Assembly: GCA_020650975.1 (NCBI GenBank)
Contig: JAIPMN010007099.1
Coordinates: 1 to 21,107, forward strand
DNA: 21,107 nt
Reading direction: 5' to 3'
Source: Apostichopus californicus
Lineage: Eukaryota > Echinodermata > Holothuroidea > Aspidochirotida > Stichopodidae
Notes under the pieces: model-generated
Seen by the model: the letters and a program-made list of their open reading frames with translations, nothing else
Told to the model about the DNA's origin: nothing
Database searches by the model: none
Made by a program: the position numbers and the translations under genes
Part shown: piece after piece, positions 12,401-18,842 of the stretch
Numbering within the stretch: position 1 is the stretch's first letter
Layout: every line of letters begins with the position of its first letter

Positions 12401-15400
12401 CAATGCGTACACCAATTCCTGACTTTGCTTCCCAAGATAAGAGACAACAGTTCCCCAGCACTTATCCCTCCCCGCCCCCCACCCCACCCCCTCAGCCCAC
12501 AGATACCACTCTCAGACACTGAGGAAGGTGAAATCCACGCAGTAAAGTTGTGGTGGATTTAATTTGTCTTTTTTGAACCAGGGTAAGTGCCCTATTTTAC
12601 CATCTCTCAAAAAGTAAACTTACCTGGTCATTAGGACCTATGGTAAGATGCGACATTCGCCCAGGCATCTGGATCCAATGAGAACCAGTGAGGGCGCTTC
12701 GATCCGTAATGGACAGCATTAAATCAAAGCCTTTTCTGATCCAGACCTGGGAATGATATATGCACAAGCAGCAGAAGTGGTCAACATTAAAAAAAATTGC
12801 AATAAACGAGAATATGGATAAATGTGCCAGAGAAATGTCCCAGGATCTCATATTTAGTATAGTAAATAAGCTATAGTAAATAAGCTATTCATGGATTTAA
12901 GTATAAAAACACTGAAATAATGGTATTAAGAAAGTGATTGTGAGAGTTATACATTCTTCCCTATGCATCCTACATAGGATGATATTCAGATGCATAAGAA
13001 GAATGTATTACTCTCACATATTGCTTGTTTGATTTTAGTTCCTTGACAGCAGCTTTCTGAATTGAAAATCTTCAAACCACATGTACACACTTATTCCATA
13101 AAGTATTGTTCATACAGCCCATCAGTTGAGACAGCCCGATAAGTTTACATTTTCTCAACAAGTTTACATTAATTTGAGAATTACAAATGATTCTACAAAT
13201 ATTGTAATCCAGACACTTTATTCAGCATATTCAACAATTAAAATCATAATTTAACTACCTCATTTATTATTACAAAAGTGATTGTCACGGATGGATTGTA
13301 TCGCACAATATTGAAAAAAAAAAACATTCAAAGCTATTTTGAGTCATTTAATCATAAATTTTATTTAATAGGTACTGCGACGTTAAACTCACCGTGCCAT
13401 CTTTAGTGCGTCCCCACACTGCATTCATACCCATGGACACTTGAGACAGTAATTGACGTTCAGGTGGGTCTACCACTTCCCAACCCAGACCTATGAATGG
13501 AAGAGGAAGAACATAGAGAAATTATGCCAAATGTAACAACCAACATGCAAATGAAGAAAATGATAAATAAATAAAAAAATATATATATATCAAAAAAAAT
13601 AATACAAATGCAGATAAAAAATAATCATAAATAATAAATTTATAAACAAATAAATTTATAAATAAATAAATAATAATAATACAACATGTAAATAAAAAAA
13701 ATAATAAAAAAACAGCACTAAACCTTCAGAGTATAAAGAAAGCCACGACAGGAATGTAATCAAGGGACTAATGATCTTAAATAACAACTGAATAAACAGA
13801 GTATTCTTACATTTAGCAAACGATATGAACCAGGAGGGTTACAATCTTTCGAAGGAAGAATGCAGAGCAGGGGCGGGATTTGAGTTGTGAAAGTGGGGGG
13901 GCAAACCTGCCAGCAAGACTATCTAAGCGGAGCGCCACCATCGGTTGGCGTAGCGTACAAGAAATTTTTTGGCTTTACAAACCCTCCAGATGGCCGGAAA
14001 CGGCACTTCCCGAGTGCTCTAAGCTGCATGTACCCATCCTTGAAATATGGATCTCATGTCTGCAATTGTATCTAGATAGTTAATTATCGTTTAAAAATTT
14101 GAAGAGGATTGATAGTAGAACATACTGTATGGTCAGATGGTGATGTACAACTTTTGTTATACGTCACTATCTAAGCGGAGCGCCATCATCGGTTGGCAAG
14201 GAGCGTCAAAATTTTCGATGAAAGGTACCCTTAGATCGGTAAAATTAACACCCATATAGGCTTTAAATTGCATCTTAACAATTAATGAACGTGTGTAAAT
14301 TTAGGGAGGATTGATAGATGAACTTATATGGTGATGTACAACTGAAGCTTATACGTCACTATTTAGGCGGTGCACCACCATCAGTTGGCGCGGCGCGTCA
14401 AAATTTAAGCAAAAAGGAAATCCTAGATCAACAAAAATGACACCTCTGGTAACAATCAATCACATCTAGACAGTTCTTTTCCCCTAAAATTTTTAGTATA
14501 TTGTGCATTGGACTGATCAAGAATATGTTCAGCACCCACTTCGAAATTCTCCCCGCGGTCCCCACTTCTTGAAGCACTTGGCAAATATTGGGGGCTGAAC
14601 ATACCTCCCCCCACTTTTTTAATGGGGGATAAGCCCCTCAAGTCCACCGGTTCTGTCGCCACTGAAGTCGAGGCGGGGTGACTTTTAAGATTTTACAATG
14701 TGACTAGGTGCAACATGGAGCAATATTTACGGGTCATTTCATAGTACTGGCTGAGATTTTGAAAATGAAATTATTACCTGGCAGTACCAGCATTATGTTT
14801 GAACTATTGCCAGATTATCAGGGAGAGGGGGGGGGGGGGGGGGTGTCATGTGTCAGTGTATTGAATTTAATTATTGTTATACCCAATATGCAAATCTGGC
14901 TTTCGTAAATCGTTTCTCTGGATTTGTTGTGGGGAAATAATTTCGATTAGGGTTGTGCACATTTGTGAAAAAGTGAACTAAGGTCTGGGAAAAAGTGGGG
15001 GGGGCAAATGCCCCCTCTTGCCCCCCCGTAATCCCGCCCATGATGCAGAGGGTAAATACCCCTGACTATTGGCCTGACAATGTGTATGGGAAAGATCACT
15101 TCTTATTTGGCCTAGGCTTTCAGCTATTATGGGAACATACCAGTACTTACTGCGTAAAACATGTGACAAAAATTGAGCTATTTTCCAAACAATGTTAAGA
15201 GGGGCCTGATATAAAGAACAGACGTCATATCTAAAGAGTTTGAAGCCCCATGCACCCAAAGCTTGGATATCAAGATCTTTTCTATAACACTTTGCAAGAC
15301 TTCACTCTTCAAGACTTCACGTAGGGGGTGTTAGCTCAGTGGTTAACGCCAGTGCCTTTCAATCATAAGGAAATTCGAGTCACTCCAAGATTAATGTATG

Positions 15401-18400
15401 TCGTCCAGTTACAGAGTTGTTGACAATTGACAACTCATAATCATGGACATTAAAATATGAAACTAAGAGACTGACTTCGGTCAGCTTGCGGCTTGATAAG
15501 CCAATGATGGGTTCTTCGCGAGTTCTTGCTTGCAGGAGGATCTAACATACATACATACTCAATAACGCTCCTTTCCGAGCTCAGATCACAAATTTTATTG
15601 CCACTATATATGCTGCTTTTATGGCATATTGCAAAATCCAATCCATTCCTTTAAAATATTGATTATTAAACAGTCTACACTTCAACTTTTAATTCCACGA
15701 TTCCTAATACTTAATATCGAGAGAGAAAAAAAAACCAGTGACATAACACTTTATATTAAAAGTTTTTTTTTTCTGTTGCCTTTCCTTTTCTTCTTTTTGC
15801 ACAAAACCAAAAAAAGGCTTACCTAAGGGATACTCCCTGGATACCTGTGTCCTGACTAGTCCTGTTCCTTCATGAGTGACTGCCCAGACGATACCCGTGG
15901 GACTTACAGACACCTGTAGGATAGCCACCTTAGGAGGTAGGGATACCTCCCTCCATCCCAACCCTTCGGGATGTTTGTGATTTATTCCTACCCGGCAAAA
16001 AATCTGAAAGAAAAAACAAGATTCAATTTTGATTCAAAAATGTAAGTTGAATGCATAAAGCCTGTCAGAGTGACTAAATAACTCTAAGATCAGAATGAAA
16101 CAAACTTCCTTTGCTCAGCAAGGAACCAATGATGATGTCATCTCTTGCAAATATAATAATTAATAGTTGGATTCACATGTTAAGAAGTTCTGTGTTGAGG
16201 CAATCAGAAGTTAACTACCATGTCATTATAGAACCATCACTATTCCTGGGTGTAAATGTAAAAGACTTTAATATTAAAGTGTCCCTATATAATAATCAGA
16301 TGACTACCACATACACAACGAAGTACAAGTTATGAAACTTCAGTTTCTAAATAATTCTTCCACCCCCCTCTCCCTCCCTCCACACTGTAACTTTTGACCT
16401 GCCCCTGGTTTGGGACAGACTTCTTTTATCTCCAGTGTTTACCTGTGTCAAGTTTACTGCTCCACCTCATTCCCCCCCCCCCCCTCAACTCCCCACTTCT
16501 AACTTTAAGCATTTCAATCTAGAGTAAAGACCTACCTTCCCATTTGAGGTGACCACCCACACGGACATGTAGCCGGCTGGCTGCGCCGGAAGAGCGTAAC
16601 CCCCAGCAGCGACGTCTATCAGGGGTGGATCCAAGTGATTTGGGTACACCCCTGGCACCTGAGGAGAGGCATAGATAGAGGATGAAAACAGTTAATAGAC
16701 GAAGCCCAAAGAGTGGTAGAGATAGACCAAGACATGTCAATGGATGAGGGCACACACGTTAAATGTGAGTTACAGTCGGTGCAACTCTGAAACCTGAGAA
16801 GCAGCACAGAAAATTAAAGACAATTAAAGACAATGAAAGGCCAATCAGGGAAGATATGTGGGAGGTACAAGTACTCTTGAGGCCAGACGCCTGTTGACAG
16901 ATAGAGCTAAAGATATAAAAAGATGAATAAAAGAACTGATCAAAGAATTCTAATAAAGTATGAAGCCCTCCAATTGAGTCAATATGAAAGAAAAAAAAGT
17001 TCAACTAAGGGCTTAACGTGTAATTTACTTAAAACAAGAATTTGTTCAACAATTGGACTCAAGCTAACAAATGTATATCGACTCTTCCAAAACCTTCTTT
17101 GACTTGTGATTAGAGCGGTTTTCATGATCGGTTCTGACAATCATATTTCATAGTCCGATTCGCTGAATGAAGAAAACTGTAATTCATGATTCTCATTTTT
17201 GAGTTCTGAGATTTAGTTCAATCCATTGCCTAATGTAGACAATTTTCCTACATAGTATTAACCACATTGTGAAATGAAAAATAGGAAAGCTTGACCAATT
17301 CAGAACCATTTTGCTCCACTTTAACTAGGTATAAATTCAGAAAGGTCAATTAGAAGAAAACAAATTAGAACCAATGTTTCTGTATCTTTTTCTGTCTTAT
17401 CAAAACAAAAGGAAATCTTTTATGAGCACCTGATTCTCGACTAATATTTTCATTAAGTTTACTCAGTTACATGGGTATGGTACAAATACTTTATTGCATT
17501 TTCCTCCCACACAATCGTGACCAGAACAACATGTTAGGCTGTTTCATGAAAAATATGAAAAGATGATTTTTTTTTTTATGTCTGTAAGTCTACAAGACAA
17601 AATTTCACCAATCACTATGAACATCACGTTGTTGTCTCATACCTTTGCCCAGACCTCTGTTGCTGTATACCTTCGGTATCTGATCCATTTCCTCCTTCTG
17701 ATACAAGAGTTCCAGTGTTTCTCAGGATGATATCTGTCATGATGATTAAATTTTACTGCATACTGCCAACCCTGACGAAGAAGGAAATAAAATTACAACC
17801 TCTGTCGATTGTTCATTTGCAGAATTTAATATATATATGATGCCCATATGTTTAATATAAACCAAACCTACCAAGCAAAACAAGATTGTCATCAATTGAT
17901 TCAACTATGTGCCACCTTTTAAGACATCTTACAAAATTGGTGTTTACTTAGGAAGTAATTAATGGCAGCATTTACTAATAAACCTTTGTCATCAAAAGAA
18001 GTCATCACACCAAAGCACACTAAAGATATATTTGACAAACTTTCAATACCAGATACCAAGACATGTTAATTCTTACCCCTCCAGCAGTTTCTCCTTTGAA
18101 GTTGGACTCAAACCTCCACTCACTCTCCCATTGCCAATGTTCATTGGGCAACTTGATCTCTCTGGGTCGAGGTAGTTTACGAGCTCCCTTTTCGTCACTG
18201 AAAGGGGGAGGATCTGTGAAGAAAAGTGCTTTCTCGGAAAATCCATGGATGGGTCTCCATCTCTGAAAGGAAAAGGGTAGTAAACAGTGCAATTTTAATA
18301 CTTATCGATAGATAGTTTTTTTTATGCAAAACAGCTTAAAGGCATAAGAGCTGTCATATACTGAAATGTTAAACAGACTTTATAAGTACCTGTTGAGATG

Positions 18401-18778
18401 GTAACTCAGTAAAACTGTCTTTGAATTGTGTGTCCATATATTGCCAGAGGTCAGGGAAAGGGTGGAGGAGGGGGATGTGGGAAGGCAAAGGTGAAATATT
18501 GACAGACAACAAAGATTCATGTATATATATTTATATCATACCTGATTTTCATAGGTGAATTCCAGATATCTGATTGGCACATCAGAAGCGTACACGTAGA
18601 CGTACAGGAACAAGTCGCTGCTCAAACCCCACGCAGAATGCTTCCCCGCTGTGATACGTTTGAACTCCAACGGACGTCTCTGGAAGTCATGGCTCCGTAA
18701 CTGCCAGAACTGTTCACTGGTGGAGATGGTGTGTGCCTTTCCCAAGCAGTCGATGGCCCAAAGAAATCCTTCTTGCAT
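394..18778 (-). CDS. TECPR1: TECPR1 orthologue, 15 coding exons, 3'-partial
   Basis: Tectonin beta-propeller repeat protein 1. In vertebrates it bridges autophagosome and lysosome, binds ATG12-ATG5 as an alternative to ATG16L1, and lipidates LC3 on sphingomyelin-exposing damaged lysosomes (family knowledge). Fifteen exons with GT-AG borders and matching phases give 1124 codons. Reading order: dysferlin domain about residues 66-184, TECPR blades about 205-395, acidic Ser-rich linker about 396-800, ATG5-interacting-like segment about 808-827, PH domain about 873-980, second TECPR blades about 990-1062, second dysferlin domain from about 1080. Diagnostic matches to my recollection of the human protein include WNSCIRRRKWIRYRRY, GGHLHHIESC, GVVWGIGMDHAVWVHTGGYG and FENQRW. 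An in-frame TAA lies five codons upstream of the ATG, which fixes the start. The vertebrate protein is about 1165 aa; here the linker is more than twice as long, and roughly the last 300 residues lie beyond position 1. No frameshift or internal stop was found. Confidence 0.94.
476..1519 (-). other. Intron 14, degraded repeat sequence
   Basis: No coding sequence is seen on either strand. Roughly 720-950 is a low-complexity stretch with repeated CATGACTTTT-like phrases. An inverted-repeat-rich segment near 1215-1316 is listed separately. The short ORFs here are not TECPR1-like and show no family signature. Confidence 0.55.
1190..1316. mobile_element. Possible hAT-type element end
   Basis: GTGCTGGGCGGG-like phrases recur three times (about 1219, 1250, 1270) and then form a hairpin with CCGCCCAG. 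The stretch ends ...CATGGGCACATCCCTG, whose reverse complement starts CAGGGATG, a hAT-like terminus. I could not find the opposite end or an 8-bp duplication, so the element may be truncated or something else. Confidence 0.35.
1520..1622 (-). CDS. TECPR1: TECPR1 coding exon 14 (second dysferlin domain start)
   Basis: Two bases complete Gly1063, then 33 codons (1064-1096) and two bases; acceptor TGTCGACAG|GCGTAA, donor AGAAA|GTGAGT. It encodes NSSTSGIYDQTDTKKVYLF and ENQRWSPLYGFSRK. These match vertebrate SSTSNIYTQSDVKCVYIY and ENQRWNPVTGYTSR. Confidence 0.94.
1740..2120 (-). mobile_element. 3' remnant of an L2/CR1-like non-LTR retrotransposon
   Basis: On the minus strand it encodes fragments such as NIASFKTWLNTYYFRIS. 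This resembles the last residues of L2/CR1-clade reverse transcriptases (...FK..LKT.LF), followed by AAGCGCTT and a short A/T-rich tandem tail near 1740-1765. It is heavily 5'-truncated. The family-level call is from motif memory only. Confidence 0.5.
2121..2731 (-). other. Rest of intron 13, unremarkable except for a G14 run
   Basis: AT-rich intron with no recognised element. A pure G14 run (2656-2669) followed by TGGGGGG lies about 65-75 bp downstream of the exon 13 donor, reading as poly-C on the coding strand. The small plus-strand ORF at 2371-2553 lacks any family signature. Confidence 0.6.
2732..2859 (-). CDS. TECPR1: TECPR1 coding exon 13 (second propeller blade)
   Basis: One base completes Met1020, then 42 codons (1021-1062) and one base; acceptor CACAACAG|GTACTG, donor AAGG|GTAAGA. 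It encodes YWQQMGGHLHHIES and GVVWGIGMDHAVWVHTGGYG, nearly identical to the vertebrate protein. It is the easiest exon to recognise in the window. Confidence 0.95.
3240..3765 (-). mobile_element. 5'-truncated L2/CR1-like non-LTR retrotransposon, RT C-terminus and 3' tail
   Basis: Reading 3765 to 3440 on the minus strand gives HWLPIQQRINYKIALLTFKS, ...YISELI..Y.PSRSLRSSSQ, and AAPKVWNSLPGNIRSL then LKTHIF. These are the classic C-terminal motifs of L2/CR1/Rex-type reverse transcriptases (HWLP..RI.YKI...TFK). At least one stop or frameshift falls near 3570, so it is dead. The 3' end carries AAAGCGCTTTATAAATAG and an (ATT)n tail at 3240-3261. It lies wholly in TECPR1 intron 12, in the same orientation as the gene. 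Confidence 0.82.
3829..3974 (-). CDS. TECPR1: TECPR1 coding exon 12 (end of PH, second propeller start)
   Basis: 48 codons (972-1019) plus two bases of Met1020; acceptor TCTTTTAG|ATAGTT, donor CAGAT|GTGAGT. It encodes ISLACSDIQ, SPYAAWCTTSRGDVFYH and SPAKQM. This matches vertebrate LSLSCCESRK, SPQAIWSITCKGDIFV and CDQM. A truncated retrotransposon lies about 60 bp downstream of the donor. Confidence 0.92.
3975..4400 (-). other. Intron 11, no feature seen
   Basis: A short AT-rich intron of 426 bp between exons 11 and 12. I see no repeat or secondary gene in it. Confidence 0.7.
4401..4550 (-). CDS. TECPR1: TECPR1 coding exon 11 (PH domain)
   Basis: 50 codons (922-971), phase 0 on both sides; acceptor TTCCTGCAG|AAATTA, donor GATTGG|GTAAGA. 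It encodes LQIPISEVTCVFEV, PTFSILTAKSI and RFRVGTEEELRDW. This matches vertebrate YIHVFLNEVVALVPV and the terminal PH helix (AAATEQDMNDWL). Confidence 0.92.
4931..5996 (-). repeat. 65-bp minisatellite repeating the exon 10 end and its 5' splice site
   Basis: The marker CACTGT(G/A)AA recurs 17 times from about 4931 to 5971, spaced mostly 65 bp (62-67). Each coding-strand unit consists of the last 52 bases of exon 10 (ending GGTAAAAAAAAG) followed by the first 13 intron bases GTGAGTAGTTGAA. There are about 16 donor sites: 12 GTGAGT, three GTGGGT (at about 5097, 5422, 5552) and one GTTAGG-like (about 5291). Variation includes T-run length, CGTCTGG versus CTTCTGG, and small indels. Thirteen of 17 units keep AATAAA. 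The terminal unit (5944-5996) is the real exon end. The plus-strand ORFs in this stretch are translations of the repeat, not genes. Confidence 0.96.
5944..6090 (-). CDS. TECPR1: TECPR1 coding exon 10 (PH domain start)
   Basis: 49 codons (873-921), phase 0 on both sides. Acceptor TTTGACAG|ACACCT, donor AAAAAG|GTGAGT. It encodes TPWIKRGKIQWQ, HWLDCDVEL and FTVVCDMYGKKK, matching vertebrate SVWVKTGALQWWCDW and FIYYVVHEEKK. Its last 52 bases (5944-5995) plus the first intron bases are the ancestral unit of the 65-bp array that fills the following intron. Using the first donor is the only in-frame choice, because read-through gives VSS then TGA. Confidence 0.92.
6091..7164 (-). other. Intron 9, left part, no gene seen
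   Basis: AT-rich intron without recognisable repeats. A 93-codon plus-strand ORF at 6760-7041 has a hydrophobic start and a Lys/Glu-rich stretch from low-complexity DNA. It shows no family signature and I do not call it. Confidence 0.6.
7165..7521. mobile_element. TTAA-flanked MITE, copy 1
   Basis: A 357-bp segment bounded by TTAA on both sides (7165-7168, 7518-7521). Inverted ends are AAAGGGTTTAAGACTCGCCC and, in reverse complement, AAAGGCTTTGAAGACTTGCC. It is about 90% similar to the copy at 20570-20933. It has no ORF, so it is non-autonomous. TTAA duplication suggests a piggyBac-type mobiliser, but the termini do not begin with the classic CCC, so the superfamily is uncertain. Confidence 0.72.
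7625..7758 (-). CDS. TECPR1: TECPR1 coding exon 9
   Basis: Two bases complete Gly828, then 44 codons (829-872), phase 0 out. Acceptor ACTTGTAG|GTGTTA, donor GACACG|GTATGC. It encodes KLQEGAWRGQLLKSL and FSHYLSSVD, aligned with vertebrate TAAWRKQIFQQL and FRHYEQAVE. This helical stretch links the ATG5-interacting segment to the PH domain. Homology is moderate, but phases and order fit. Confidence 0.86.
7866..9960. repeat. 137-bp satellite array in intron 8, GATA-rich
   Basis: The landmark CTAAGT(C/T)GG falls at 8301, 8438, 8575, 8712, 8849, 9076, 9213, 9350 and 9487, an exact 137-bp spacing except one 90-bp truncated copy near 8943. Units share AAGGAGAA(T/C)CATGGAGAAT, GATGACTACTGATGACTATG and TTATCTATGATGATAAGATA. 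Inside the unit a shorter (GATGACTAC)-like phrase repeats. The flanks 7866-8040 and 9545-9960 are degenerate versions of that phrase. No long ORF crosses it. Confidence 0.95.
10210..11614 (-). CDS. TECPR1: TECPR1 coding exon 8 (blade, long acidic linker, ATG5-binding-like segment)
   Basis: 468 codons (360-827) plus one base; acceptor TTCTGCAG|GTCTGG, donor CAGG|GTGAGT. It opens with VWAISFEDHRLLMRGAV, the last blade of the first propeller (vertebrate VWGIGCEDRAVYFRQGV). A long Ser/Asp/Glu-rich, probably disordered linker follows, containing AAAAA, a duplicated SFEVD and ten Asp residues coded by a GAT microsatellite. The exon ends LWVWVCGGSCW..LPKWFKQ, matching vertebrate LWAWVSGGGC..MPRWF, which lies in or beside the ATG5-interacting region. 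The linker is more than twice the human length. It also has a KETQT motif like those bound by dynein light chain LC8. The plus-strand ORFs here are antisense shadows. Confidence 0.92.
10289..10318 (-). repeat. GAT/GAC microsatellite coding for ten aspartates
   Basis: Eight GAT plus two GAC codons give a poly-Asp tract just before the ATG5-interacting-like segment of coding exon 8. It is in frame, so length changes would only add or remove Asp. It is a likely length-polymorphic site. Confidence 0.9.
11651..12057. mobile_element. hAT-type MITE with 8-bp target duplication
   Basis: A 407-bp element starting CAGGGTTGTCCAACCTTTTG and ending GTAGGTTGGACAACCCTG, forming a terminal inverted repeat. 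It is flanked by the perfect 8-bp duplication GTTTATAG (11643-11650, 12058-12065), diagnostic of hAT insertion. It has no transposase ORF and an internal C10 run. It sits in intron 7, with its edge only 36 bp from the first base of exon 8. Confidence 0.93.
12624..12746 (-). CDS. TECPR1: TECPR1 coding exon 7 (TECPR blade)
   Basis: Residues 319-359, phase 0 on both sides; acceptor TTCCCAG|GTCTGG, donor GACCAG|GTAAGT. It encodes VWIRKGF, GSHWIQMPGRM and LTIGPNDQ, matching vertebrate VWFRRGI, GTSWIEM and VNVGMNDQ. By hand alignment it has about seven extra residues between RKGF and GSHW compared with human. Confidence 0.92.
12939..13018. other. 80-nt near-perfect hairpin in intron 6
   Basis: The left arm 12939-12969 (TGTGAGAGTTATACATTCTT...) pairs with the right arm 12989-13018 with one mismatch at the T/A position, a small bulge and a 19-nt loop. 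The about 30-bp stem and short loop resemble a microRNA precursor, but could equally be a tiny fold-back transposon. No other structure is seen in the rest of intron 6 (12747-13392). Confidence 0.65.
13393..13490 (-). CDS. TECPR1: TECPR1 coding exon 6 (TECPR blade)
   Basis: Starts with two bases completing the Gly codon, then 32 codons (287-318), phase 0 out. Acceptor TTCATAG|GTCTGG, donor GGCACG|GTGAGT. It encodes LGWEVVDPPE and SMGMNAVWGRTKDGT, matching the vertebrate blade SVGVSVVWAVTKDWK. The flanking intron sequence upstream is strongly AT-rich. Confidence 0.9.
13550..13720. repeat. AT-rich simple-sequence tract
   Basis: Mixed (AT)n, (AAATAAAT)n and (AAT)n runs upstream of exon 6 in intron 5. 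It is low complexity with no coding potential. Confidence 0.85.
13868..15042. mobile_element. 1.2-kb non-autonomous hAT-like element with internal tandem repeats
   Basis: Starts CAGGGGCGGGATT and ends AATCCCGCCCATG (imperfect inverted repeat sharing GGGCGGGATT and, further in, GGGGGGGCAA). It is flanked by the 8-bp duplication ATGCAGAG (13860-13867, 15043-15050). Inside, the phrase ACTATCTAAGCGGAGCGCCA recurs at about 13918, 14167 and 14358 (last copy diverged). The last two copies belong to an about 190-bp tandem unit with GATGGTGATGTACAACT-like flanks. A G17 run lies at 14827-14843. No transposase-like ORF is seen. Confidence 0.87.
15324..15558 (+). mobile_element. tRNA-derived SINE
   Basis: An A box TAGCTCAGTGG at 15332-15342 and a B-box-like AATTCGAGTC at 15372-15381 mark a tRNA-like head with internal pol III promoter. 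It is followed by an unrelated body and an (ACAT)n tail at about 15545-15558. The B box is degraded. No clear target duplication was found. It lies in TECPR1 intron 5, opposite in orientation to the gene. Confidence 0.72.
15823..16003 (-). CDS. TECPR1: TECPR1 coding exon 5 (TECPR blades)
   Basis: Residues 226-285 plus one base of codon 286; acceptor TTTCAG|ATTTTT, donor CCTTAG|GTAAGC. It encodes the blade pattern RVGINHKHPEGLGW followed by SVSPTGIVWAVTHEGTGLVR, equivalent to vertebrate NPEGSSW and LLWATLWEGQALVR. Confidence 0.92.
16004..16535 (-). other. Intron 4, pyrimidine-rich plus strand
   Basis: No gene is seen. About 16360-16500 is C/T-rich with a C13 run (16472-16484), so the coding strand carries a G-rich stretch just after the exon 4 donor. 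Such G-runs can act as intronic splicing enhancers or quadruplexes; that role is inferred only. Confidence 0.6.
16536..16658 (-). CDS. TECPR1: TECPR1 coding exon 4 (first TECPR blade)
   Basis: Residues 185-225, phase 0 on both sides; acceptor CTCCTCAG|GTGCCA, donor GGGAAG|GTAGGT. It encodes VPGVYPN, DPPLIDV and YMSVWVVTSNGK, the counterpart of vertebrate RLSVWAVSLQGK, which opens the first TECPR propeller. A C13 run on the plus strand (16472-16484) gives a G-run about 50 nt downstream of the donor on the coding strand. Confidence 0.9.
16659..17642 (-). other. Intron 3, nothing recognised
   Basis: AT-rich intron. The short minus-strand ORFs at its right side overlap exon 4 in other frames or lack any signature. 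Confidence 0.6.
17643..17771 (-). CDS. TECPR1: TECPR1 coding exon 3 (dysferlin domain)
   Basis: Residues 142-184, phase 0 on both sides; acceptor CGTCAG|GGTTGG, donor GCAAAG|GTATGA. It encodes GWQYAVKF, HWNSCIRRRKWIRYRRY and EVWAK. This is the best-conserved part of the gene. W161 in HWNSC appears to correspond to the vertebrate tryptophan near position 154 reported as needed for sphingomyelin binding. I assign that by hand alignment from memory. Confidence 0.94.
17772..18076 (-). other. Intron 2, nothing recognised
   Basis: A 305-bp AT-rich intron without visible repeats or genes. Confidence 0.7.
18077..18262 (-). CDS. TECPR1: TECPR1 coding exon 2 (dysferlin domain)
   Basis: Residues 80-141, phase 0 on both sides. 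The acceptor is CCTTTCAG|AGATGG and the donor GGAGGG|GTAAGA. It encodes RWRPIHGFSEKALFF and HWQWESEWRFESNF, matching the vertebrate RWNP..GF and HWEWESDW core of the N-terminal dysferlin domain, which binds sphingomyelin in vertebrates. Confidence 0.93.
18542..18778 (-). CDS. TECPR1: TECPR1 coding exon 1
   Basis: Residues 1-79, phase 0 out. Begins MQEGFLWAID, matching the vertebrate N-terminus in length and in LWA(V/I)D. It continues with the first propeller-like strand (SAWGLSSDLFLYVYVYASD) and ends in YENQ, the start of the dysferlin domain. The donor reads CAG|GTATGA. The ATG has A at -3, a good initiation context, and is the first ATG after an in-frame TAA at 18793-18791. Confidence 0.93.
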
Positions 18779-18842
18779 CCTCGTCAACTTTTAATTTAAC
18801 GGCATGCTTCTTTCGGTTCTTTAGTTTGTCCTCGCAGGGAAG
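18779..18842 (-). other. TECPR1: TECPR1 5' UTR part of the first coding exon
   Basis: A clean acceptor (TTCTCTCTTACAG|CTTCCC) ends at 18843, so this exon is probably spliced to at least one upstream non-coding exon. The stretch holds no ATG in frame and includes the in-frame TAA at 18793-18791. A possible upstream donor is CGAG|GTAACT with its GT at 19733-19732. That pairing is only a guess. Confidence 0.7.

Noticed and set aside
15324-15395. Functional tRNA gene
   Set aside because: A and B boxes are present, but the B box is degraded, no full cloverleaf can be drawn, and a SINE body with an (ACAT)n tail follows.
18779-18787. Earlier start for TECPR1 at 18787
   Set aside because: That codon is TTG, not ATG. 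The ATG at 18778 gives the vertebrate N-terminal length.
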